Assembly: GCA_002352485.1 (NCBI GenBank)
Contig: DEIM01000122.1
Coordinates: forward strand, 1-13,189
Direction of reading: 5' to 3'
Length of the DNA stretch: 13,189 nt
DNA from: Candidatus Dadabacteria bacterium UBA2774
Lineage (GTDB): Bacteria; Desulfobacterota_D; UBA1144; Nemesobacterales; UBA2774
The notes under the pieces were generated by a model. That model did no database searches. It saw nothing but the letters and a program-made list of their open reading frames with translations, and was not told where the DNA came from. Numbering within the stretch: the stretch's first letter is position 1; every line of letters starts with the position of its first letter. The translations under genes and the position numbers were made by a program. Below, piece after piece: positions 1 to 7,759 of the stretch.

Positions 1-1512
1 CAAGTTGAAAAGCTGGCAGCGCACCTAAAGGATCTCGGACTTACAAAGGGAGACCACATTGCGGTACTCGGAGAAAACAAACCCGAATGGGGTATTTCGT
101 TCTTCGCCGTATCATGGATCGGCGCTGTCGCGGTACCTCTTGATGCAAGATCCAATATACATAGCCACAAATTTATTCTGTCCTTCTCTTCCACAAAAGC
201 AATACTTGCCTCAGATAATTTCATAGAATCAATTGATTCGGTAGCCCGAGACCTAAATGAGCTAAAGCACATAATTCCCATGGATGATATTAAAGGAATA
301 TGCTCAAATTATGACTCAGGTGTCCAAAGAGAAAATATCGACCCTCACGACATTTTGGAAATAATCTTCACTTCCGGATCTACAGGAGACCCAAAAGGAG
401 TCACTCTAAGCCACAGTAACGTCATGTCTAACGTCTCGGACATATATTCGATCATGGACTACTCTGAAAAAGACAGGGCTTTTTCTATTCTCCCGATCCA
501 CCACTCATATGAATGTATCGGAGGGTTGATTTCCCCGTTTTCGTTCGGCACTAGCGTGTTCTATGCTAGGAGCTTAAAACCAAGAGAATTGCTCGAAGAC
601 CTGAAAATCGCAAAGCCCACTATATGGCTTAACGCCCCGACTATACTCGAAAGACTCCATACCAGGATTGAAAAAGAGCTGTCGGACCAAAAAGGTCTGA
701 AAAGACTCATGACAAAAGCTCTTCCAAAAAAACTATTGGGCAAAATGATCAAGCGGAATCTCGGTCTCGAACACACTAAGCTTATCACCTCCTCAGGAGC
801 GCCCCTGTCAGAGCGGGTATCGTCGGGATTAAGACGCTACGGGTTTAACATAATAGAAGCATACGGGCTTACCGAAGCTTCACCCCTAATAACCGTGAAC
901 CCAGTTTCAAAACCCAAGCCCAGGAGTATCGGGATGGTCATTCCGAGCGTTGAAGTGGAAATACGCGACACCGACAGCGAGGGTAACGGCGAGATATGCG
1001 CTCTTGGGCCAAACATAATGAAAGGCTATTACAAGAACGAGTTAACGACCCGTGAGACTGTAACACAAGACGGATGGCTCCTTACTGGTGATATCGGGTA
1101 TTTTGACGAAGAAGGCTACCTATATATTACCGGTAGAAAAAAGTTTGTTATCGTGACAAAGGGCGGAAAGAACATACACCCTGAAGAGCTTGAAGAAAAA
1201 TTAACGGCTTCTGCACTCATAGCGGAAGCCCTCGTATTCAGCCCCGATGATTCGGCTATACAGGCGCTCCTATATCCTGATGAAGATCAGGTTAACAAAC
1301 TACTTGGGGGTAAAGAATTAGGGCATGCAACCGAAGAAGTATGGAAAATTTTAAACAAAGAAGTAAGAGAGATAAACCTGACGCTTGAAACCTATAAGAG
1401 AATTAGACACTTCGCACTAAGGCTCGAGGAGTTCCCCAAAACCACTACGAATAAAGTAAAACGTTTAGAATTTAAGGACCTGAACCTCACCACAGAGACT
1501 AAAGTTTTATAG
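1..1512 (+). CDS. Long-chain acyl-CoA ligase (AMP-binding superfamily), 5' truncated by window edge
   Basis: The frame is open from base 1 to the stop at 1510-1512, giving 503 visible residues. The true start lies upstream, so only a short N-terminal piece is missing. Adenylate-forming enzymes activate a carboxylic acid with ATP and transfer it to CoA (or ACP). In window numbering, the phosphate-binding loop TSGSTGDPKG is at residues 124-133, the A5 motif YGLTE at 288-292, and the TGD motif that holds the ATP ribose at 362-364, followed by a GRKK hinge. The C-terminal catalytic lysine is probably Lys485 in TNKVKR, where the usual Gly before Lys is Asn. The general sequence resembles FadD-like long-chain fatty acid CoA ligases. 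The exact substrate cannot be read, and an acyl-ACP synthetase is an alternative. An ATG at 280 is internal and is not the start. Confidence 0.9.
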   Translation, partial: QVEKLAAHLKDLGLTKGDHIAVLGENKPEWGISFFAVSWIGAVAVPLDARSNIHSHKFILSFSSTKAILASDNFIESIDSVARDLNELKHIIPMDDIKGICSNYDSGVQRENIDPHDILEIIFTSGSTGDPKGVTLSHSNVMSNVSDIYSIMDYSEKDRAFSILPIHHSYECIGGLISPFSFGTSVFYARSLKPRELLEDLKIAKPTIWLNAPTILERLHTRIEKELSDQKGLKRLMTKALPKKLLGKMIKRNLGLEHTKLITSSGAPLSERVSSGLRRYGFNIIEAYGLTEASPLITVNPVSKPKPRSIGMVIPSVEVEIRDTDSEGNGEICALGPNIMKGYYKNELTTRETVTQDGWLLTGDIGYFDEEGYLYITGRKKFVIVTKGGKNIHPEELEEKLTASALIAEALVFSPDDSAIQALLYPDEDQVNKLLGGKELGHATEEVWKILNKEVREINLTLETYKRIRHFALRLEEFPKTTTNKVKRLEFKDLNLTTETKVL

Positions 1513-1726
1513 AAATATCGAGAGACCTAAATTGAAGCCCCTTTATCAAATTAATATAGCCTTTATCATTAATAGGTATTATAATTTCTGCTAAGGTGGC
1601 CGAGCTACTGCAAATTTTTTCATTTTCATTTATACTAACTTGGTTGCTGAGTAATTAGAGAGAGAGAAAATGGGTCCTGTAGTAGAGTTAACTCTCTAAG
1701 CTTGGGTCCTGAGAAAAAGAAGACAA
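1513..1726 (+). promoter_or_regulatory. Intergenic regulatory region upstream of the L,D-transpeptidase
   Basis: This 214-bp gap has no gene. A weak sigma70-like pair is CTGCAA (1608-1613) and TATACT (1631-1636) with 17 bp between them. If used, it would give a leader of roughly 80 nt. The leader contains a perfect 12-bp palindrome (1684-1695, agagttaactct), an inverted repeat ttagagag/ctctctaa (1655-1662 and 1692-1699), and a direct repeat tgggtcctg (1671-1679 and 1703-1711). Further upstream the 9-mer cctttatca occurs twice, 20 bp apart (1540-1548, 1560-1568). I see no clear intrinsic terminator for the preceding ligase gene. The promoter is a guess, but the repeats are directly visible. 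Confidence 0.35.
1684..1695. repeat. Perfect 12-bp palindrome, possible operator
   Basis: The sequence agagttaactct is its own reverse complement and sits 31 bp before the start codon of the L,D-transpeptidase. It lies between two copies of the 9-mer tgggtcctg. Such a site could bind a dimeric regulator. It could also pair as RNA with the agagag run at 1655-1666. No regulator is encoded nearby. Confidence 0.35.
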
Positions 1727-3541
1727 ATGAATATACAGCTCATGTTTTTACGGACTATATCAACATTTGCGCTTGTAGCGATTTTTGCTGCGACACTTGG
1801 CTGCGTTACGAACCAAGCAGAAGTAATACCCGATCCGGCTAAAACCTCGGAAGCCCCTAAAACTGTAAACTCGCCTACAGAGATAAGCCGTAGTATCAGC
1901 CAAAAAATTCAGAGCTCTCAATACTCTTCCAATTTACAGGTGTCTGGAGAGAGCATAAAAGCAAGCAAATCTCTTCCCGCTCTATACCAGAGCAGGAACT
2001 ACAGCCCCATATGGACCGGAGATGATGATCCTCTTCCACAGGCTTATGAAATGATAGAGGTTATTAGAGAGAGCCCGGCTGAAGCGTTAGACCCAAGCGA
2101 CTATAACTTAAGCCAGATAGAACAGGTATTAAGCAGAGGCTCAAGCCCTGAAACTATGGCCGAGCTTGATCTCCTTCTTACAAACGCATACTTAAATTAC
2201 GGCCACGATATGCTATACGGTCGGGTAAGTCCCGAGCAGATTAACCTCGAACTCATGTTCGGCGAGACCCCTGTTTCGCTAAACGAGCTGCTAATTACAT
2301 CTGTAGCAGAAAATAATATACGCGAGTCATTGATCGATCTTGCACCTGCATATCCCGTATATGCCCAGCTCAGGGACGCGCTTTCTGGTTACAGGGAAAT
2401 AGCCTCAAACGGAGGCTGGCCTACAGTACCCGGAACTGCCAAGTTCCAAAGAGGCGCGCGGGGCCCGAGGGTTTCAGCGCTAAGAGAGCGCTTAAAGGTC
2501 ACAGGAGAGCTTAGTCCTTCTTCAGCAGATAGTGAGGTATTTGACGAAGAGCTACACCAGGCGGTTTTAAGGTTCCAGGAAAGAAACGGGCTCTATGTAG
2601 ACGGTGTGGTAGGCAAATCGACAATCGAATACTTAAACGTCCCTGCAAGTACGCGTGTAAGACAAATAGAGCTTACTATGGAGCGATTTCGTATACTGCC
2701 GAGGAACATGGGCAGCCGCTTCATACTCGTAAACATAGCCAATTATCATCTATACGGCGTATCCAACAACCGCGACAATACAACCATGCGGATCGTCGTT
2801 GGAAAACCCGAATGGAATACCCCTATATTCAGCGAGCAGATGACACACATGGTGATAAACCCTTACTGGAATATCCCACCCAGCATTTTTAAAGACGATA
2901 TAGCCCCCAGAGTAAGAACTGACCCCAACTATATGTCCGACAGAAACATCCAGGCAGTAGGGCTTGAGATGCCCGCTATTGAAGAAGTGAGCGCTCCTGA
3001 AGAAGACGCGACAGAGATAACCGAAGCTTCCGAAGGAGAAGAAGTTACAGAGACCGAGCAGGCTGAGCCCGCCGAGCACCCGGCTCATGCAGAGTACCGC
3101 TCCAAGGTGCTAAGCGGAAAATACAGGCTCCGCCAGAAACCGGGTCCCAGAAACCCACTTGGAAGGGTTAAATTCCTCTTCCCCAATAAACACTCTGTTT
3201 ATCTCCATGACACACCAAACAGGGGTTACTTCAAAAGAGCTCAGAGAAATTTCTCTCATGGCTGCATTCGAGTTGAGAATCCAATAGGGCTTGCTGAATT
3301 TGTTTTATATTCCGACCCCGATTGGAGCGGCCAGAGAGTTCAATCCACAATTTACAGCGGCACTACGAGAACAGTTCATCTTGCAGAGCCCCTTCCGGTA
3401 TATGTTCTCTATTTCACAGCTTGGGCAAATACCGATGGCTCAGTAAGCTTCCACAAAGACGTATACGGTCTTGACTCGGTGCTCGCAAATGCATTAAACT
3501 CAAAAACCCCGTACACAGAACAGGCCACCAATATTCATTAA
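1727..3541 (+). CDS. L,D-transpeptidase, YcbB/LdtD-like, probable lipoprotein
   Basis: The 604-residue protein should form 3-3 cross-links in peptidoglycan or attach proteins to it in the periplasm. It starts with a hydrophobic leader ending in a degenerate lipobox (TLGC, Cys26), so it is probably a lipoprotein. Next come a helical scaffold as in YcbB, a PG_binding_1 domain at about 236-305, and a YkuD catalytic domain at about 331-527. The catalytic signature is SHGCIRV with nucleophile Cys513 and His511, preceded by HDTP from His494. The NPYWNIP motif is also present. A Glu/Ala-rich low-complexity stretch at about 415-455 is inserted inside the catalytic domain, at about the place where YcbB has its capping loop. 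The ATG at 1727 follows a purine-rich aagaag and gives the only sensible leader. The gene converges with the mechanosensitive channel gene, only 16 bp apart. Family assignment is firm. Which peptide substrate it uses is not. Confidence 0.93.
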   Translation: MNIQLMFLRTISTFALVAIFAATLGCVTNQAEVIPDPAKTSEAPKTVNSPTEISRSISQKIQSSQYSSNLQVSGESIKASKSLPALYQSRNYSPIWTGDDDPLPQAYEMIEVIRESPAEALDPSDYNLSQIEQVLSRGSSPETMAELDLLLTNAYLNYGHDMLYGRVSPEQINLELMFGETPVSLNELLITSVAENNIRESLIDLAPAYPVYAQLRDALSGYREIASNGGWPTVPGTAKFQRGARGPRVSALRERLKVTGELSPSSADSEVFDEELHQAVLRFQERNGLYVDGVVGKSTIEYLNVPASTRVRQIELTMERFRILPRNMGSRFILVNIANYHLYGVSNNRDNTTMRIVVGKPEWNTPIFSEQMTHMVINPYWNIPPSIFKDDIAPRVRTDPNYMSDRNIQAVGLEMPAIEEVSAPEEDATEITEASEGEEVTETEQAEPAEHPAHAEYRSKVLSGKYRLRQKPGPRNPLGRVKFLFPNKHSVYLHDTPNRGYFKRAQRNFSHGCIRVENPIGLAEFVLYSDPDWSGQRVQSTIYSGTTRTVHLAEPLPVYVLYFTAWANTDGSVSFHKDVYGLDSVLANALNSKTPYTEQATNIH

Positions 3542-3557
3542 TTGGGTGCGTTAGCAC

Positions 3558-4799
3558 TTACGTAAGATTTAGACTCTGAAAATCCGCTCCGGTAGGGTTC
3601 TGAAATACTCTTAGCTCAAACTCAGGTATGACAGCCATAATATGATCGAATATATCGGCCTGAATCGCTTCGTAGTTAGCCCACACCTGATCGTTAGAAA
3701 ATACATATATCTCCATTGGCATTCCGTTGGGCCCTGGCTCTAGCTGGCGGATTAGGAAAGTGAGGTTTTTATTTATTTTGGGGTGGTCTCTCAAATATGA
3801 AGTGAGGTAAGCCCTGAAGGTCCCGATGTTCGTAAGCCTGCGCCCGTTTACAAGCTCTGAGTCATCGATATTTTTATCCATATTGTAATCGGAGAGCTCC
3901 TTTCTTTTTTCCTCGATATACCCGCTTAAGTACTGGAACTTTTTGAACCTCTCGAGCATCTCTCCGGTACAGAATTTGACGCTCGACATGTCTATGTTTA
4001 TCGAGCGCTTAATTCTCCGGCCCCCTGACTCGGACATCCCGCGCCAGTTCTTTACCCCGTCGCTTACCAGAGCGAAAGTCGGAATGGTGCTGATAGTCTT
4101 ATCCCAGTTCTGCACCTTAACCGTAGTAAGCGATATATCCACTACGTCGCCGTCCGCCCCATATTTTGGCATTTCTATCCAGTCCCCAATACGCACCATG
4201 TTATTAGCAGAGAGTTGTATTCCGGCCGCAAACCCGAGTATAGGGTCTTTGAAGATGAGCATCAGCACAGCTGTCATGGCCCCGATACCCCCTATGAAGA
4301 AAGCAGGTGATCTTCCTATGATAATTGAGAGGATCACTACCCCGATCACTAAGTAAATAAATATCTTCACGACCTGGATCATGCTCTTTATAGGCATCTT
4401 CTGCGATACCGAGTAGCTCCGGTAGATATCGATTATGGCAGAGAGAAAAGCGTCAACCGTAAAGGCCGATACAAGTAGCATATAAATCTGCGCTATCTTC
4501 TTTGTTACTAAAACGGCGGTCTCGTTGTTAAATACAATAGGGGCCATTATGTAAATCACTATTGCAGGCGTAAAATGAGAGAGTCTCCTGAATACACCCC
4601 TTTCAACAAGTAAGTCATCCCAATGAGTACTGGTTCTAGAAGCAAAATGATGGACTGATCTTAAAATTACTTTCTTGGCGATAAAATTCGCTAAATAGGC
4701 AAGCACAACTAGCCCAATGAGAGAGAAGATGTCGAACAGCACCGGGTACTCCATGTTATAAGCACCAAGCTCGTTAAAGAAGTTTGTTATTTGTTCCAT
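3558..4799 (-). CDS. ybdG: MscS-superfamily mechanosensitive channel, YbdG/MscM type
   Basis: The 413-residue inner-membrane protein should open under membrane tension and release solutes on hypo-osmotic shock. It matches what I know of E. coli YbdG in length and along the chain, including the pore-lining helix and following beta domain (about 164-250), with stretches such as LMLIFKDPILG, GIQLSAN, EMPKYGADG, GGRRIKRSI, TNIGTFRAYL and IQADIFDHI. About five hydrophobic segments precede the beta domain, which fits the family. The ATG at 4797-4799 has only a weak Shine-Dalgarno element (aggt) on the minus strand. A small gene of unknown function lies 56 nt upstream on the same strand and may be cotranscribed. 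The stop codon overlaps a 10-bp palindrome (cttacgtaag, 3557-3566). No terminator is evident between it and the convergent transpeptidase gene. Confidence 0.94.
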   Translation of the reverse strand: MEQITNFFNELGAYNMEYPVLFDIFSLIGLVVLAYLANFIAKKVILRSVHHFASRTSTHWDDLLVERGVFRRLSHFTPAIVIYIMAPIVFNNETAVLVTKKIAQIYMLLVSAFTVDAFLSAIIDIYRSYSVSQKMPIKSMIQVVKIFIYLVIGVVILSIIIGRSPAFFIGGIGAMTAVLMLIFKDPILGFAAGIQLSANNMVRIGDWIEMPKYGADGDVVDISLTTVKVQNWDKTISTIPTFALVSDGVKNWRGMSESGGRRIKRSINIDMSSVKFCTGEMLERFKKFQYLSGYIEEKRKELSDYNMDKNIDDSELVNGRRLTNIGTFRAYLTSYLRDHPKINKNLTFLIRQLEPGPNGMPMEIYVFSNDQVWANYEAIQADIFDHIMAVIPEFELRVFQNPTGADFQSLNLT

Positions 4800-4855
4800 G
4801 CAATTACCTATAACCGTATGAACATAATTCTGTGGGAGTATAGACTAGACTAAAT

Positions 4856-5065
4856 TTACTCCTTGTCTTTAATAACCTCGGTATGGTTTTTTATCAGGAC
4901 ACCGTGAATCTGGGCTTCCCTGCCGTCTTCAAACTTTACTAAATATGCTTTGCCGACCATCTTTTCGACGCTTCCGGCAATCTCTCCCATGAGCCCGGGC
5001 TCAAATACCTGATCTCCCAGGTTAATCCTGATCCCGACCTTTATCTTAGTACCCTGTATATACAT
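4856..5065 (-). CDS. Small protein of unknown function, possible SH3-like fold
   Basis: The 69-residue protein has no signal peptide or membrane helix. I do not recognise a named family. The chain alternates short hydrophobic strands with Gly and charged turns (IRINLGDQVFEPG, AYLVKFEDGREAQIHG), a pattern typical of small SH3-like or KOW-like beta barrels. That reading is an inference. The minus-strand start ATG (5063-5065) follows aagagagaa at good spacing, and the composition looks coding, so I take it as real. It lies 56 nt upstream of the ybdG-like gene on the same strand, so shared transcription is plausible. A 13-bp palindrome (5111-5123) lies about 45 bp before the start. Confidence 0.65.
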   Translation of the reverse strand: MYIQGTKIKVGIRINLGDQVFEPGLMGEIAGSVEKMVGKAYLVKFEDGREAQIHGVLIKNHTEVIKDKE

Positions 5066-5110
5066 TTCTCTCTTAAAGTATCCAAAAACCTTGTTATAAA
5101 GTACTGGAAA

Positions 5111-5123
5111 ATGAATGATTCAT
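5111..5123. repeat. 13-bp interrupted palindrome upstream of the 69-aa gene
   Basis: atgaat and attcat are perfect reverse complements around one central G. The element lies in the 170-bp gap between the reductase gene and the 69-residue gene, on the upstream side of the latter. It could be an operator, but a chance palindrome in AT-rich DNA is a fair alternative. I see no terminator for the reductase gene in the same gap. Confidence 0.25.
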
Positions 5124-5235
5124 CTAAGGTAGATATAAATTGATACGGAGATCTTAAACTATAACCAGATCTACCAAGAAACGCTCCCAATAAAACGCAC
5201 TCAGGCAGTTTACGATAACCTCTTAGAAATAACCC

Positions 5236-7407
5236 CTATATCTTTACAGCAGGCTTGGCAATTGCTTCCTGCACCCTTTCGCACTCGCCATAGAGGTCCC
5301 TGGCAACCTGGAGCATCTCTGCTGCAAGCTCTTCCTCAGGCTCCTGATCGACCATATCCTTAAGCACTGCAGATATGTCAACCCACTTCTCATCCACATC
5401 ACCTGTCCTGACCAGAAGATTCTCAAACTCCCACATAGTCTGCTCCGTAGTAAACGGGTCAACAAGCTTTGTGTATAGCGGCACATGAGCGCTCGCAGCG
5501 CATGAATGATATGCCTCCATTATAGAGCTCTCATACTCACCGTGCTTAAGAAGAGCCTCAGCCTGCTCAAGACGCTTTCTTGCGTCTTCAAATGTAGGCA
5601 CTTTCTCCTCTACAGTTGCGCCTGCGCACTCGCCTTTCATACCCTTTTTGAGCTCAAACTTCTCTTCTTCGTGCCCCCAGTCCTCATAGAATGAAGGGTC
5701 TTCCTCAAAAGTGGGGATATCGGTGAAACCGGTTATCTCCTCTTTAATCCTATCTCGCCCAAGTCTCTCCATAACCGTATTAAAGTGCTCGCCCCCTTCC
5801 CTTTCGTCGCGGTAAAGCTCAAGGAGTCTCTGTACAACTTTAGGAGCATTTCTTGTTGGAACTTTTATGATTGATGTTGCAAGCTTCGTATCGTCGCCGT
5901 ACAGGCCACCGCCCACAAATACCTGCTCTGAAGGCACATTCCGCCCGCCTTTTGCAAGCGATGCCCCCTGAAAGCCTATGCTCGCAGATACATGCTGCGC
6001 GCAAGCGTTGGGGCAACCTGAAATCTTGATATTAAGCCCTTCAGAGAGCTCTTTGAACTCTCCCAGACCGTTTTTCATACTTTCCGTCAAATGAGAGGCA
6101 AGCCCTTTTGCCGAAGTGATGCCGAGCCGGCACGTATCAGCGCCCGGGCAAGCGGTTATGTCTTCAAATGTTTCAGGACCCGGTGTAACAAGGTCAATTT
6201 CTTTTAATGCCGAATAAAGAGATGGAAGCGAGCTTACCCTGACCCAGCGCAGTATTAGGTTCTGGCTAATGCTGATTCTTATATCCCCTGCGGAATAAAT
6301 GTCCGATATATCGGCGAGTGTTCTGGCTACGTCCGAGTCCACATCCCCGTTATGCACCTTTATATTTACCATGCACAGGCCCTCAAGCTCGTGCGGCAGC
6401 ACGCAGGACTCTTTCCATATCTGATAGTTAGGATCAGACTCTATACTCTCAACAGCTTTGGGGAAATCTTCATTCAAGGCCGGGGGTATTTCAGCAGCAC
6501 GTATATCTTTTAGATAGTCATTCCACGTAGGGTCAACTTTAAGAGCTGCCCTTTCCTCTTCTACAAGCCTCCTGAACTCATCGATCCCGAGCTTTCTGAC
6601 AAGGAATTTCATACGCGCTTTCATCCTGACTTTGCGCTCTCCGAAGCGGTCGAATATACGCACTACAGAAGCCGAGAAAGGAATCATCTCCTCAACCGGC
6701 AGAAACTCGGTCCAGAGCACACCTAGTGATGGAGAAGCCCCCAGGCCTCCTCCGACGTGTACCTGAAATCCCCGCTTAAGCTCTCCGTCTACTTCTTTCA
6801 CACGAGCCCTGAACCCTAGGTCATGAATTCTTACGCCCGCGTGGTCTTTATCCTGGCATCCTTCGAAGCAGACTTTAAATTTTCTACCCATGTTCTGGCA
6901 TATGGGGTTACGGAGCATAAAATCCTTAAAAGCGTCCGCATAAGGGGTTACGTCAAAAGTTTGCGTGGGGGAAACTCCCGCCTGGTGGCATGCTGTAACA
7001 TTCCTTACGGTGTTTCCGCAAGCCTCGCGTGTGGTGATGCCCGCGTCTGCAAGCTCGCGCATCATATCCGCCACCGTATCTATAGTTATGTAATAGAGCT
7101 GAACGTCCTGTCTTGTGGTCAGGTGAAGGAAATTGCTAGCGTATTTATCCGATACATCGGCCAGGCGCCTGAGCTGCGCCGAGTTAAGACCGCCAAAGGG
7201 AATCTTAATGCGCTGCATCTGAACGCCCTCTTGCCTCTGTGCATAGGTACCCAGCTGAAGGCGAATTTTTTGGAATTTAATCTCGCCTGTTTTACCCGCA
7301 AGGTAGTCATTTATCTGCTGCTCAAAGAGATCGAGCTCGTCCCTCACTTCCCCAGGCAGTCCGGCTATTAATTCGTCCATCGATTGTTCTTTTCTCTTTA
7401 CTTCCAT
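5236..7407 (-). CDS. Ferredoxin-type siroheme nitrite/sulfite reductase with C-terminal HEPN-like domain
   Basis: The 723-residue protein belongs to the siroheme and [4Fe-4S] assimilatory reductases, which carry out six-electron reduction of nitrite to ammonium or of sulfite to sulfide in the cytoplasm. Two ferrodoxin-like plus siroheme half-repeats are visible. The cluster and siroheme ligands are Cys420 and Cys426 (CPGADTC) and Cys465 and Cys469 (GCPNAC). The N-terminal half has the family segments HLTTRQDVQLYY and NTVRNVTACHQAG. Residues from about 603 to the end form an extra helical domain that resembles HEPN (AEALLKHGEYESSIMEAYHS). The HEPN nuclease motif Rx4-6H is not seen there. The ATG at 7405-7407 is preceded by gagggtga, a good ribosome-binding site. 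An in-frame ATG nine codons later is possible. No sulfate or nitrate assimilation genes are adjacent, so nitrite cannot be told from sulfite. Confidence 0.92.
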   Translation of the reverse strand: MEVKRKEQSMDELIAGLPGEVRDELDLFEQQINDYLAGKTGEIKFQKIRLQLGTYAQRQEGVQMQRIKIPFGGLNSAQLRRLADVSDKYASNFLHLTTRQDVQLYYITIDTVADMMRELADAGITTREACGNTVRNVTACHQAGVSPTQTFDVTPYADAFKDFMLRNPICQNMGRKFKVCFEGCQDKDHAGVRIHDLGFRARVKEVDGELKRGFQVHVGGGLGASPSLGVLWTEFLPVEEMIPFSASVVRIFDRFGERKVRMKARMKFLVRKLGIDEFRRLVEEERAALKVDPTWNDYLKDIRAAEIPPALNEDFPKAVESIESDPNYQIWKESCVLPHELEGLCMVNIKVHNGDVDSDVARTLADISDIYSAGDIRISISQNLILRWVRVSSLPSLYSALKEIDLVTPGPETFEDITACPGADTCRLGITSAKGLASHLTESMKNGLGEFKELSEGLNIKISGCPNACAQHVSASIGFQGASLAKGGRNVPSEQVFVGGGLYGDDTKLATSIIKVPTRNAPKVVQRLLELYRDEREGGEHFNTVMERLGRDRIKEEITGFTDIPTFEEDPSFYEDWGHEEEKFELKKGMKGECAGATVEEKVPTFEDARKRLEQAEALLKHGEYESSIMEAYHSCAASAHVPLYTKLVDPFTTEQTMWEFENLLVRTGDVDEKWVDISAVLKDMVDQEPEEELAAEMLQVARDLYGECERVQEAIAKPAVKI

Positions 7408-7759
7408 AATTCACCCTCTTATTAGTCTGAAATCTGAATTTAACTGACACATATTACTTACGGATATTTTATATATAATCCTGTGCTTGCGCAAATTATG
7501 ACCCTGTATGTAAAATCAAAAAAAGCTGTCTTTATACCTAGATTATATTGATTTTCTAATCCCTAACGGCAACAAGCCGCATACTATCTCTTTTTTAGAG
7601 AGCAAGAACCGGGTTGTGGATTCAATCACTATGTTTAATCTATAATATCAAGTAAACGGAGGGCGTTATAAGCGACTACCGCTGTGGGGCCGAGAGAAAG
7701 AGGGCCATACTGGACCGGAAATCCGTGAGAGCTAATAATATTTGATTTGATAGACGCTT
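7408..7759. other. 352-bp intergenic region between the K+ channel and the reductase
   Basis: No ORF of useful length, tRNA or known riboswitch is apparent. The left end holds the probable reductase promoter (7466-7494). Two short hairpins could form: cggc-aacaa-gccg (7567-7579) and agcg-actac-cgct (7671-7683). Near 7587-7601 there is tctct-ttttt-agaga. None is followed by a clear U-run on the minus strand, so I cannot assign a terminator to the potassium channel gene upstream. Confidence 0.5.
7466..7494 (-). promoter_or_regulatory. Probable sigma70-type promoter of the nitrite/sulfite reductase
   Basis: On the minus strand a -35 element TTGCGC (7489-7494) is followed after 17 bp by TAAAAT (7466-7471), which matches five of six bases of the -10 consensus. 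It would give a leader of about 50 nt ending at the gagggtga ribosome-binding site. The region is AT-rich as expected. Confidence 0.5.

Noticed and set aside
3557..3566. Palindrome cttacgtaag between convergent genes as a terminator
   Set aside because: It overlaps the ybdG stop codon, has no loop and no following T-run. Chance symmetry is more likely.
3943..4356. 137-codon open frame opposite the mechanosensitive channel
   Set aside because: It lies wholly antisense to a gene with clear family identity and shows no protein-like features of its own.
5149..5172. Two agatct sites in the gap before the 69-residue gene
   Set aside because: They are short self-complementary hexamers with no further flanking symmetry. 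Nothing more than chance is supported.
6823..7371. 182-codon open frame on the plus strand inside the reductase gene
   Set aside because: It is antisense to the strongly conserved reductase, has no ribosome-binding site and encodes no recognisable protein. It is a shadow of the coding frame.
7606..7645. tRNA-like stretch (gggttgtggattcaatc) in the long intergenic region
   Set aside because: It faintly resembles a T-arm, but no acceptor stem, D-arm or anticodon arm can be assembled around it.
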